A stretch of DNA of 64,000 nt from an uncultured Bacteroidales bacterium. GTDB lineage: Bacteria > Bacteroidota > Bacteroidia > Bacteroidales > FEN-979. The position numbers were made by a program, and so were the translations under genes. Shown piece by piece: positions 15,058 to 23,369 of the stretch (positions within the stretch are counted from its first letter, which is position 1; each line of letters opens with the position of its first letter). The DNA lies in NCBI GenBank assembly GCA_903885595.1, contig CAISJJ010000298.1, positions 1 through 64,000 of the forward strand. The letters are read 5' to 3'. Below the pieces are notes generated by a model, which worked only from the letters and a program-made list of their open reading frames with translations, was not told the origin of the DNA and did not search any database.

Positions 15058-18000
15058 TTGTCCGACAGATTTAATCCAATTCCGCTTCAACGGCTGCTTG
15101 CACTGGCGCTTTCCGACTTCAGGGAAAACCATTTTATGGGTATTCCGGGGAGCCTGTTTTTTCGTCCCCAATTTAAGGATCCGTTCAGGATGATGCGTTA
15201 CGGGCAACTGCTTGAAACTCCCATTGGGGTGGCAGCCGGTCCGCACACACAGCTTGCTGGAAATATCATTGCAGCCTGGCTCTGCGGGGCAAGGTATATT
15301 GAGCTTAAAACCATCCAGACACTCGACGAACTCGATGTTCCCAAACCTTGCATCGATGCGCAGGATGAAGGTTACAACTGCGAATGGTCCCAGGAGCTAA
15401 GGATTCAGGAATCTTATACTGAATACCTCAATGCATGGATCATCATTCATATCCTCAGGAAGGAACTGGGTTTCAGCGGCCCGTCCGGAACGCTCTTTAA
15501 TATGAGTGTGGGATATAACCTTAACGGGATCAGGAATGAAAATGTACAGTGGTTCATGAACCATATGAGGGATTGCAAGTCAGAACTGGCGGCAGCCAGG
15601 GAATCTGTAAGGATAATCTACCCGGAGATCGACCAGATCGATATCCCGTCATGTATTTCAGATCATATCACCCTGAGTACCATGCATGGTTGCCCTCCGG
15701 AGGAGATAGAACAAATTGGCATCTACCTGATTGAGGAAAAGAAATTGCATACCACCATTAAATTAAATCCCACATTGCTGGGCGCAGGTGAACTGCATGG
15801 AATGCTCAATGACAGGCTGGGTTTCACAGCCGTGATACCAGACCTTGCTTTTGAACATGACCTGAAATATCCGGACGCTTTACGGATCCTGAAGTCTCTG
15901 CAAACTGTTGCAGCAGAAAACGGGGTACAATTTGGGGTAAAACTTACCAATACCCTTGAAAGTATAAACAACAAGGATGTTTTTGACTCATCCGAAACCA
16001 TGATGTACATGAGCGGCAGGGCATTGCATCCCGTCAGCATTTCCCTGGCCAGGAAGCTGCAAAATGACAACGAAGGCAGGCTGGATGTGTCGTTTTCGGC
16101 TGGGGTCGATTGTTTCAATATCCATGATGTGATTGTCTGCGGAATGAAGCCGGTCACGGTTTGCACAGATTTACTGAAACCCGGAGGATATGGACGTTTG
16201 TACCAGTATATCGAAAATCTCCGGTCTGAGTATACGCGTATACCTGATGATGTCAATGTAGCCCTGGCCAATCTGAACGCTTATGCCGACCGTGTTGCCG
16301 GCAACCCCGCCTATCATAAAGGTTTTTTAACCAGCCCCTCCATAAAAACTTCGCGGGAACTTGGCTGGTTTGACTGTATTCATGCGCCCTGCACGGATAC
16401 TTGTCCCACAAACCAGGATGTCCCGGAGTATATGCATCACACTGCCCTGGGCGATACTTCTGCGGCTTTCGAAACCATTTTCCGGACCAATCCTTTTCCT
16501 TCGGTCACCGGGATGGTTTGTGATCATTTGTGCCAGTTCAAATGCACGCGGATCAATTATGATGAAGCGCTGCAGATCAGGGAAATTAAAAGGTTTGTGG
16601 CGGAGAGTGGATTTACATGGACCCCACCCCCGGCCAAAGCAGAAAGGACCTCACCCCCGGCCCCTCCCCTTGGAGGGGAGGGGAGAAGGGCTGCTATTAT
16701 TGGGGCCGGCCCGGCGGGACTATCCTGTGGCTGGTTCCTTCGCAATGCCGGTTTTAATGTAGATATCTTCGAACAGAAAAAGTTGCCGGGAGGCATGGTT
16801 TCTGCTGCCATACCGTCATTTCGCCTTACTTCGCAGGCAATTGAAACTGATATTCAGCGAATCTTAGCCTCAGGTGTCCAACTGCATGACAACCATCCTG
16901 TTGATCATACCCGGTTCGAAGAACTCAGGCGTGATTACGACGTATTGTTTTTGGCTGCAGGCGCTCAAAAATCACTGGGATTAAAGATCATTGGCATTGA
17001 AGCACCCGGAGTTGTCGATCCGCTGGAATTTTTATTTGATGTCAGGCAAAACCAAAAAACCCGCTTGGGAAGCCATGTGGTGATAATCGGTGGCGGAAAC
17101 ACAGCCATGGATGCAGCCCGCACAGCTTACCGGCTGGTTGGGAATGAAGGAACTGTGACCATTGTTTACCGGCGTACGGTAAAAGAAATGCCCGCCGATC
17201 ATGGCGAAATTGAAGCAGTTAAGAATGAAGGAATTGCGATCATTGAACTTGCAAATCCCCTGCGTGTTCAATATGACGGAGAAAAGGTTACAGGAATAGT
17301 TTGTTCCCGTAATATGCTGTCTGAAAAAGGAAAGGACGGGAGGCCCTCTCCGGTCGCCATCCCTGGTTCTGAGTTTGAGATTTCATGCGATACCATCATC
17401 CCGGCCATTGGGCAACAACTTTCTCTCGACTTTCTGGATCCTGAGCAGCTTATTACCAAGCCCGGGAGCTACAAAACCCGCATTCCCAGACTTTACATCG
17501 GAGGCGATGCCCTCCGGGGCGCATCCACTGCCATCAATGCCATCGGCGATGGACGTAAGGCGGCATCGGAGATTCTTGCTGATATGGAGCACCTTCTCCC
17601 AACCCCTGCAGCACTGATGCCCTCACCCCCAACCCCAGTAGCGCTGATGCCCTCACCCCCGGCCCCTCCCCCTGAGGGGGAGGGGGGTAGTTCTAAGAGG
17701 CTGAATTTCAATATTTCAGACTTGCTACATCGCAAGGCGACCAGGGACTATGGTTCTCATCCAAATGAGACGGCAATTGATCAGCGACGGAATTTCGATC
17801 TGGTCATATCCTCATTATCTCCGGAGCAAGCCAGGAAAGAGGCCTCCCGGTGCCTGCAGTGTGATGTTATCTGCAATGTTTGTGTTTCGGTTTGCCCTAA
17901 CCTGGCGAATTTCGGATATCAGATTGAGCCAGTCCGGTATTCGCTGAAGAAAGCGGTTTTGTTGGAAGATGGCAGCATCGCATTCAGACCGGATAAAATC

Positions 18001-18411
18001 TTCAAAGTTGATCAGCAACTTCAGATCCTGAACATCCGCGATCTTTGCAATGAATGCGGCAACTGCACTACGTTTTGTCCTAGCAGTGGGCGGCCCTTTG
18101 CCGATAAACCGGGAATTTGCCTTTCGGTAAAATCGCTCAGCGAAGAGGGCTCAGGGTTTTTCCTGAGCCGGCTTCCTGAAAAACTTGTGCTGATCCATAA
18201 GGAAAACGAAAATATCAGGACCCTGAGTTTGATTGACGGAAAATATGTGTATGAAACAAACCAGGTCAAGGCGGTTATCGATCCGGCTGAATTTACCCTG
18301 GTGGATGTAAAATTTCTGATCCCTTGTGTGAAAGAATTTCATTTTGAGTTTGCAGCAGAGATGAGCATTGTAATGAAAGGGGCGATACAGGTGAGTTTAT
18401 TTGAACGTTAG
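15058..18411 (+). CDS. ygfK: YgfK-like multidomain flavin/iron-sulfur oxidoreductase
   Basis: 1117 residues against about 1030 in E. coli YgfK. TTG is the start: the first residues (FNPIPLQRLL) align with the E. coli start and no ATG fits. Domains: a dihydroorotate dehydrogenase-like barrel (about 1-440; AAGPHTQLAGN, IELKTIQTLD, KPCIDAQDE, LSTMHGCPP, KLNPTLLG); a GltD-type [4Fe-4S] domain (CIHAPCTDTCPTNQD, CDHLCQFKCTR); FAD and NAD domains (AAIIGAGPAGLSCG, VVIIGGGNTAMDAAR) to about 845; and a C-terminal ferredoxin (CLQCDVICNVCVSVCP about 932-948, CNECGNCTTFCP about 996). YgfK belongs to conserved purine/urate clusters, where it is thought to act as a reductive flavoprotein; the old name putative selenate reductase is unproven. 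The extra length comes mainly from two in-frame GC-rich repeat insertions in linkers. Confidence 0.92.
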   Translation: MSDRFNPIPLQRLLALALSDFRENHFMGIPGSLFFRPQFKDPFRMMRYGQLLETPIGVAAGPHTQLAGNIIAAWLCGARYIELKTIQTLDELDVPKPCIDAQDEGYNCEWSQELRIQESYTEYLNAWIIIHILRKELGFSGPSGTLFNMSVGYNLNGIRNENVQWFMNHMRDCKSELAAARESVRIIYPEIDQIDIPSCISDHITLSTMHGCPPEEIEQIGIYLIEEKKLHTTIKLNPTLLGAGELHGMLNDRLGFTAVIPDLAFEHDLKYPDALRILKSLQTVAAENGVQFGVKLTNTLESINNKDVFDSSETMMYMSGRALHPVSISLARKLQNDNEGRLDVSFSAGVDCFNIHDVIVCGMKPVTVCTDLLKPGGYGRLYQYIENLRSEYTRIPDDVNVALANLNAYADRVAGNPAYHKGFLTSPSIKTSRELGWFDCIHAPCTDTCPTNQDVPEYMHHTALGDTSAAFETIFRTNPFPSVTGMVCDHLCQFKCTRINYDEALQIREIKRFVAESGFTWTPPPAKAERTSPPAPPLGGEGRRAAIIGAGPAGLSCGWFLRNAGFNVDIFEQKKLPGGMVSAAIPSFRLTSQAIETDIQRILASGVQLHDNHPVDHTRFEELRRDYDVLFLAAGAQKSLGLKIIGIEAPGVVDPLEFLFDVRQNQKTRLGSHVVIIGGGNTAMDAARTAYRLVGNEGTVTIVYRRTVKEMPADHGEIEAVKNEGIAIIELANPLRVQYDGEKVTGIVCSRNMLSEKGKDGRPSPVAIPGSEFEISCDTIIPAIGQQLSLDFLDPEQLITKPGSYKTRIPRLYIGGDALRGASTAINAIGDGRKAASEILADMEHLLPTPAALMPSPPTPVALMPSPPAPPPEGEGGSSKRLNFNISDLLHRKATRDYGSHPNETAIDQRRNFDLVISSLSPEQARKEASRCLQCDVICNVCVSVCPNLANFGYQIEPVRYSLKKAVLLEDGSIAFRPDKIFKVDQQLQILNIRDLCNECGNCTTFCPSSGRPFADKPGICLSVKSLSEEGSGFFLSRLPEKLVLIHKENENIRTLSLIDGKYVYETNQVKAVIDPAEFTLVDVKFLIPCVKEFHFEFAAEMSIVMKGAIQVSLFER
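16649..16690 (+). repeat. GC-rich palindromic element inside ygfK, copy 1
   Basis: CCTCACCCCCGGCCCC, then CTCCCC, TTGG, GGGGAGGGGAGAAGGG, forms a strong hairpin and encodes TSPPAPPLGGEGRRA in the linker before the FAD domain. It matches elements at 17651, 26567 and 33644. Confidence 0.8.
17611..17687 (+). repeat. GC-rich palindromic element and 30 bp duplication inside ygfK, copy 2
   Basis: A 30 bp unit is repeated at 17611-17640 and 17641-17670, both encoding ALMPSPP. The second runs into a palindrome (CCCCTCCCCCTGAGGGGGAG). It lies in the linker between the NAD/FAD domains and the C-terminal ferredoxin. Confidence 0.8.
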
Positions 18412-18446
18412 TGCCTATTATTTAATTAAACAAACACCAAAAAGCT

Positions 18447-19232
18447 ATGAAAAAATCATTCGTTTTCTTTATGCTCTTATTTTGCATCAAGGGCTTTTCC
18501 CAGTTCACTCTGGATTTCCAAAGTCAAATTTTCCAGTTAAGGGATCTAAAATTGAGTAATTCCTTAACAAAATATTTGGATTATGGTCAATTGACAGCTA
18601 ACCCGGATCAGTTTACCATTTACAATCTTGATGGAACATTTTATAAAACCGTCACACTTCCTGCTCCCCCAAGTGGATATGTTTTTCATTATGAAATTAC
18701 TAATATATCAGTATCACTATTTGATAACAATCCTTCAACAATCGAATACCTTGTTTGGTATGCGAATGACAGCATCGCGGGGTCCCAGAGTAATTTAGTT
18801 AGAGTGATCAGAGAGGATGGTACCATTTTGTTTAGTGAGAATAATGCATCTTATCCAAATACATATTCAACAGAAGAAGGGGCGAAATTAATGCTTCTTT
18901 ATCATTATGCAAATGGTCAATTCATTGCAAATAAAGTTTTTAGCCTTCCTGGGGAATTGCCAACCAGTATAAATGATAAGCTTGATGGAAGTAATAGCTC
19001 GAGTATTTATCCCAACCCGAACGGAGGATCATTCTATTTAAAATATAAAACGAATCCTGTGGGGGGAAGTAATCTTCAATTGTTTTCAAATACAGGTAGT
19101 CTTATTGGTACATTCAATTCAAATGATAATCCTATACATATAAATGTTCCTGGTTTGTCAGATGGTATATACTTTTTAAATAACGTATCGAATGGTGGTA
19201 TTACCAGATATAAAGTGTTTATCAAAAAATAA
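18447..19232 (+). CDS. Exported protein with type IX secretion C-terminal sorting domain
   Basis: 261 residues: signal peptide MKKSFVFFMLLFCIKGFSQ, a middle part with no family I recognise, and a C-terminal sorting domain from about residue 187 (SSIYPNPNGGSFYLKYKT, LQLFSNTGSLIGTFN, LSDGIYFLNN, ending RYKVFIKK). The PNP start and the final basic-hydrophobic strand are typical of type A T9SS signals, so the protein should be exported through the outer membrane. Base composition is visibly richer in A/T than the purine genes on both sides. Its stop codon overlaps the first arm of an attC-like structure, as in integron gene cassettes. Confidence 0.8.
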   Translation: MKKSFVFFMLLFCIKGFSQFTLDFQSQIFQLRDLKLSNSLTKYLDYGQLTANPDQFTIYNLDGTFYKTVTLPAPPSGYVFHYEITNISVSLFDNNPSTIEYLVWYANDSIAGSQSNLVRVIREDGTILFSENNASYPNTYSTEEGAKLMLLYHYANGQFIANKVFSLPGELPTSINDKLDGSNSSSIYPNPNGGSFYLKYKTNPVGGSNLQLFSNTGSLIGTFNSNDNPIHINVPGLSDGIYFLNNVSNGGITRYKVFIKK

Positions 19233-19326
19233 CAGGCACTGACGAGCCGCTAATCCGCAACAAAACCAGCATTGACGGGTCTTTTCAAAGGTTTGTCGTT
19301 TGCTGCGGTTAGCGGCCGGGCGTTAG
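19230..19326 (+). other. attC-like recombination site (or lone palindromic relic)
   Basis: The end of the preceding gene reads TAAC, and 90 bases later GTTA closes the structure. Inside, GCCGCTAATCCGCA (19246-19259) pairs with TGCGGTTAGCGGC (19303-19315), followed by a second imperfect stem (CAAAACC with GGTTTG). The right end, GGGCGTTAGCTCC, resembles attC R-prime boxes (GTTRRRY, imperfect here). No integrase is in the window. Alternative: an unrelated dispersed palindrome. Confidence 0.5.
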
Positions 19327-19395
19327 CTCCAGTTTCAGAAAATTCCTGAATTCAATAATGTATATTCCTTGTGACCAAAAACTAATTTTTAAAAA

Positions 19396-20343
19396 ATGAA
19401 ACATTGTTATCCGTTTCTTTTTATCCTTCTTTTTATCACCGGCCCGTTTGATTCTGCTTATGGGCAATCATCCGTGGCCATAACAATTGATGATGTTCCA
19501 GGTACAGGCAAGTTGCAAAAGGATAATTTTACATCACAACTTTTACAAGAACTGGATTCGTTGAACATTCCCGTTACCATATTCATTACTGAAGGTTTAA
19601 TTTACAAGGGAGACAGGGTAGATAAAAATTTTGAACTTTTGAAAAACTGGATGAACAGAGGTTATACTACGATAGGATACCATTCATCAAGACACCCACG
19701 TTACTCAGAGGTCGGGTTGGATTCTTTTAAAATCGACGTGGAGCGCGGCGAAAATCTTGTGAAGCAATTAGCTCAGTCGAAAGGTAAATCAATAAACTAT
19801 TTTCGATTGCCATATAATGACTTAGGCAAGGATAGCCTTCAACATGCTGATATCGAAAGATATTTGTCCTCGAAAAATTACAAAATAGCGCCTTTTACTG
19901 TTGAAAGTGCCGACTGGATGTTCAATTACATTTATGAATATTACCTGGAGAAGAAAGATTCAGTAAAAGCCCGTGAAACAGCCGGTAATTATATTGCAAA
20001 GACCCTTGAGTATTTTGATTTTTTTGATTCTCTTGCATGGAAGATCTACGGAAGGCCAATCAACCAGGTTTATTTGTGCCACGACAATAGGTTGAATGCA
20101 GATTATCTGCCGGTATTGTTAATTGAAATGAAAAAGAAAAAGCATGGAATTATCAGCTTTGACGAAGCACTGCAAGACAATGTTTATCAGCAGAAAGACA
20201 ATTACTATAAGAAATGGGGAATTTCCTGGATATACAGATGGATGAAAAACCAGGAGGAGATATCATTTTTCAGTAAAAAGGAACCTGAAGATGATTCGTA
20301 TGATTTGTACAAAAAATTGGTGCAGGAAAAAAAGGAGCAATAA
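19396..20343 (+). CDS. Exported polysaccharide deacetylase family (NodB-like) protein
   Basis: 315 residues with a signal peptide (KHCYPFLFILLFITGPFDSAYG). The NodB fold is marked by AITIDDVPGTG near residue 29, where the Asp pair is the usual catalytic and metal site, by YHSSRH near residue 95 (metal histidines), and by YFRLPYND, the R-x-P motif. Family members remove N- or O-acetyl groups from polysaccharides such as peptidoglycan or chitin oligomers in the periplasm. The C-terminal third is charged and has no match I recognise. The gene is AT-rich like the preceding one and seems foreign to the purine cluster that surrounds both. Confidence 0.82.
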   Translation: MKHCYPFLFILLFITGPFDSAYGQSSVAITIDDVPGTGKLQKDNFTSQLLQELDSLNIPVTIFITEGLIYKGDRVDKNFELLKNWMNRGYTTIGYHSSRHPRYSEVGLDSFKIDVERGENLVKQLAQSKGKSINYFRLPYNDLGKDSLQHADIERYLSSKNYKIAPFTVESADWMFNYIYEYYLEKKDSVKARETAGNYIAKTLEYFDFFDSLAWKIYGRPINQVYLCHDNRLNADYLPVLLIEMKKKKHGIISFDEALQDNVYQQKDNYYKKWGISWIYRWMKNQEEISFFSKKEPEDDSYDLYKKLVQEKKEQ

Positions 20344-20383
20344 AGTTAACAAACAATAAAGAGTCTGATTTGGCAGGACATCC

Positions 20384-20417
20384 CCCTCCCCTCCAAGGGG
20401 CGGGACGGGGAGAGGTC
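20384..20417. repeat. Degenerate GC-rich palindromic element
   Basis: CCCCTCCCCTCCAAGGGGCG, then GGACGGGGAGAGG, is an intergenic relative of the element found inside ygfK and ssnA. Confidence 0.6.
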
Positions 20418-20484
20418 ACTATAAATCAGGGATTTGATAAAAATTTGAACAATCAATAAGATTCTAGTATTAAATTTGACAAAT

Positions 20485-21957
20485 ATGATTCCAATTATCA
20501 ACCAAATCACTGATCCAACTGTTTTAGAGAAGGCTGTAAGCCATTATCGCGAAAAGGGGATTATTCTGCCAACCTTCGCCCAGATGAAAAACCCGGAATT
20601 GATTCCCGGGATAATAAAAGACAAACTGAAAAGCATTGGGTTGTGGGATTTGCATCCCCTGAACCTGTTCAGGATAACCTGGAAGAATGAGCCCAAAGAG
20701 ACAGGTGGATTATACGGCGTTCCGAATTTCATCGAACTGCCAAAGGCGCTCACCGGTATCGATGCCCGGATCATCGTGTTGCTTGGCAAATGGTTCCCAA
20801 CCGGGGCACATAAAGTGGGAGCTGCTTATGGATGTCTTGCCCCGCGCATTATTACGGGAGGTTTCGATCCCACGTATCACAAAGCCGTTTGGCCATCAAC
20901 CGGGAACTATTGCCGCGGGGGCGCCTTTGACTCCTATCTTATGGATGTTACCGCGGTAGCCATTCTCCCGGAGGAAATGAGCCGCGAACGGTTTGCATGG
21001 CTGAAGGAGATCGGCGCCGAAGTGATCGCCACCCCGGGATGCGAATCGAATGTGAAGGAGATTTATGATAAATGCTGGGAAATAAAACGGACACGCAAGG
21101 ATTGCATGATCTTCAACCAGTTTGAAGAGTTCGGAAATTCATGCTGGCATTATGAAGTCACGGGAAATGCGATTGAAGAGGCATTCCGCTTGGTGGCCGG
21201 AGAAAATGCTCAGCTTTCAGCTTATATTTCCGCCACCGGATCAGCCGGGACTATTGCCGCCGGCGATTATCTGTGCACAAAATTTCCACACCTGAAGGTG
21301 GTTGCATCAGAAGCGCTGCAATGCCCGACGCTGCTGCAGAATGGATTTGGCGGTCACCGGATCGAGGGGATCGGCGACAAACACGTTCCCTGGATCCACA
21401 ATGTGCGCAACACCGATGTGGTAACCGCCATTGATGATGAGGATTGTATGCGGCTGTTGCGTCTTTTCAATGAAAAGGAGGGACATGAATACCTTGCCGT
21501 AAACGGGGTTGATAAGAGGTTGATCACCATGCTTGATACCATTGGCATTTCCGGTATCGGAAACATTTTGTCGGCCATTAAGACGGCAAAACATTTTGAA
21601 TTTACCGGTGAGGATGTCATGGTAACCATTGCCACCGATTCGGCCGGAATGTATGGTTCGAGGCTTGATGAACTTACGGCAGAACGTGGTTCCTATTCAT
21701 TGCTGCAGGCTGCACGCGATCATGAGAAGTGTATGCTCGGCACTGCGCCGTCGACAATGAAAGAATTAGGATACAACGACAGGAAAGCAATCCACAACCT
21801 GAAATATTTTACCTGGATCGAACAGCAGGGGAAGGATGTGGAGGATCTGCGCCAGTTATGGGACGACCGTAGCATCTGGCCGAAAATATTCAGCCAGCCG
21901 GCCCGCTGGGATGAGCTGATCGATGAATTTAATGAACGAACCGGGCTTTTAAAATAA
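20485..21957 (+). CDS. Fold-type II PLP-dependent lyase/synthase of the purine cluster
   Basis: 490 residues from the ATG at 20485; a TTG nine bases earlier is possible. The PLP lysine is probably in WFPTGAHKVGAAYG. Other fold-type II marks are PSTGNYCRGGAF (phosphate/substrate loop) and SATGSAGTIAAGDYL (glycine loop). It is longer than diaminopropionate ammonia-lyase YgeX (about 400) and does not carry its usual active-site sequence, so I do not name it ygeX. Its place next to a second PLP enzyme and the selenium-type xanthine dehydrogenase suggests it replaces YgeX in handling an amino acid product of ring opening. A -7-like TAAATTTG lies only six bases upstream of the ATG. A short hairpin follows the stop. 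Confidence 0.75.
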   Translation: MIPIINQITDPTVLEKAVSHYREKGIILPTFAQMKNPELIPGIIKDKLKSIGLWDLHPLNLFRITWKNEPKETGGLYGVPNFIELPKALTGIDARIIVLLGKWFPTGAHKVGAAYGCLAPRIITGGFDPTYHKAVWPSTGNYCRGGAFDSYLMDVTAVAILPEEMSRERFAWLKEIGAEVIATPGCESNVKEIYDKCWEIKRTRKDCMIFNQFEEFGNSCWHYEVTGNAIEEAFRLVAGENAQLSAYISATGSAGTIAAGDYLCTKFPHLKVVASEALQCPTLLQNGFGGHRIEGIGDKHVPWIHNVRNTDVVTAIDDEDCMRLLRLFNEKEGHEYLAVNGVDKRLITMLDTIGISGIGNILSAIKTAKHFEFTGEDVMVTIATDSAGMYGSRLDELTAERGSYSLLQAARDHEKCMLGTAPSTMKELGYNDRKAIHNLKYFTWIEQQGKDVEDLRQLWDDRSIWPKIFSQPARWDELIDEFNERTGLLK

Positions 21958-21975
21958 ATGGGGCTTCAGCCCCAT
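21958..21975. repeat. REP-like hairpin ATGGGGCTTCAGCCCCAT
   Basis: An 8 bp perfect stem with a 2-base loop directly after a stop codon. It resembles the GCTTTAGC-core hairpins beside the RAYT gene and at 30013; it may also end transcripts. Confidence 0.6.
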
Positions 21976-22009
21976 AAATTGAAAAGAAAATCAAATCAAC
22001 AATGATATC

Positions 22010-23368
22010 ATGCCTGATAAATTTCACTTCGAATGTGTTGATTGCAAGACGGAATACCCAGGTGATAAAGTCCTGTACCTGTGTCCTGCCTGCGAAAAGC
22101 TAAACCAACCCGACCGGCCGCCACGGGGCGTTCTGAAAACAATTTTCCCGTATCAGCAAATCAGGAAGTTATCCCCCGATGAAAGACTTTTCGGACATCT
22201 TGAACGTGATCATTTTCTTCCGTTAATGCCTTTGCGGGATATGAAATCATGGCCGTTGCTAAAGATCGGGGATACTCCGCTGTATCAGATCGGCAGGCGG
22301 ACAAGAGGACCAGTGGACAGGCGGGCAAGCGGACAGGCGGACAAGCGGACAAGTGGACCAGTGGACAAGCAGGCAAGCGGGCAGGCGGGCAGGTTTATGG
22401 AATCTTTGAATTTTGAATTGTATCTGAAAGATGATTCCCGGAATCCCACATTCTCATTCAAGGATCGCGCCTCGGCACTGGTTTCGGCATGGGCAAAAGA
22501 AAACGGGATCGAAACACTGGTTGCAGCCTCCACCGGCAATGCCGGTTCCTCGCTTGCCGGGGTTTGTGCTTCACAGAGACAGCGCGCGATGATCGTCGTT
22601 CCGGCAGCGGCCCCATTGGCGAAACTTACCCAGATCCTGATGTATGGCGCAACGCTGGTTGCGGTAAAGGGTACCTATGATGATGCATTCGACCTGAGTG
22701 TGAAGATCTCTGAAAAATATGGATTCTATAACCGGAATACAGCTTATAATCCACTGACCATCGAGGGCAAGAAAACAGTTTCCTTTGAACTCTTCCGGCA
22801 ACTCGGTTACCATGTCCCCGACCGCATTTTTATCCCGGTCGGCGATGGCGTTATTTATGCCGGTGTCTGCAAAGGGTTCGAAGACTTGCTGAAACTCGGG
22901 ATCATAGAACGGATGCCGGTCCTGGTTGCCGTGCAGGCGGAGGGGAGCAGCAACCTGGTCAACAACCTGAAAAGCAGTTCATTTATTGCCAAATCCTCCA
23001 AGACCATCGCCGATTCCATCTCAGTGGATGTCCCGAAATGTTTTCACATGGCAGTCGGATATATGGATGAATACCAGGGAGAGGCCGTTTCGGTATCGGA
23101 CAAGGAAATCCTGCAGGCCTCGCTGCTTCTTTCACGTTCAACGGGAATATTTTCGGAACCTGCCGCGGTTGCAGCGTTCGCTGGGATGTTAAAATATCAC
23201 GATAAGGGCATGATTCAGGCTCAATCCACAAATGTGGTGTTGCTCACCGGCAGCGGGCTGAAAGACCTGTCAGCCGTTCAGTCATCCATTCGTATTCCCG
23301 ATCCTGTAGGCCCGGACATTGATTCCGTGGAGGAACTCATTCAAAAGAATTTTTCACAAACATCTTAA
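22010..23368 (+). CDS. Threonine synthase-like PLP enzyme with zinc-ribbon N-terminus and repeat insertion
   Basis: 452 residues. An N-terminal CVDC/CPAC pair (about 9-29) looks like a zinc ribbon found in some threonine synthase homologues. GDTPLYQIG begins the PLP domain; KDDSRNPTFSFKDRAS holds the PLP lysine; AASTGNAGSS and LLTGSGLKD are the phosphate and glycine loops. Classic threonine synthases make threonine from O-phosphohomoserine; here the purine neighbours suggest a related lyase or diaminopropionate-type role, which is inference. Residues about 94-128 are encoded by thirteen 8 bp repeats and look like an insertion in a surface loop before the active-site lysine. The next gene starts two bases after the stop. 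Confidence 0.82.
   Translation: MPDKFHFECVDCKTEYPGDKVLYLCPACEKLNQPDRPPRGVLKTIFPYQQIRKLSPDERLFGHLERDHFLPLMPLRDMKSWPLLKIGDTPLYQIGRRTRGPVDRRASGQADKRTSGPVDKQASGQAGRFMESLNFELYLKDDSRNPTFSFKDRASALVSAWAKENGIETLVAASTGNAGSSLAGVCASQRQRAMIVVPAAAPLAKLTQILMYGATLVAVKGTYDDAFDLSVKISEKYGFYNRNTAYNPLTIEGKKTVSFELFRQLGYHVPDRIFIPVGDGVIYAGVCKGFEDLLKLGIIERMPVLVAVQAEGSSNLVNNLKSSSFIAKSSKTIADSISVDVPKCFHMAVGYMDEYQGEAVSVSDKEILQASLLLSRSTGIFSEPAAVAAFAGMLKYHDKGMIQAQSTNVVLLTGSGLKDLSAVQSSIRIPDPVGPDIDSVEELIQKNFSQTS
22291..22394 (+). repeat. Octamer tandem array inside the threonine synthase-like gene
   Basis: Thirteen 8 bp units (GGACAAGC, GGACCAGT, GGGCAAGC, GGCGGGCA variants) total 104 bp. Because 8 is not a multiple of 3, gain or loss of one unit would shift the frame. 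Confidence 0.85.
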
Positions 23369-23369
23369 A

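Noticed and set aside
22010-23368. Housekeeping threonine synthase as a firm call
   Set aside because: Motifs fit, but context in a purine cluster and no homoserine kinase or dehydrogenase nearby make the substrate uncertain.
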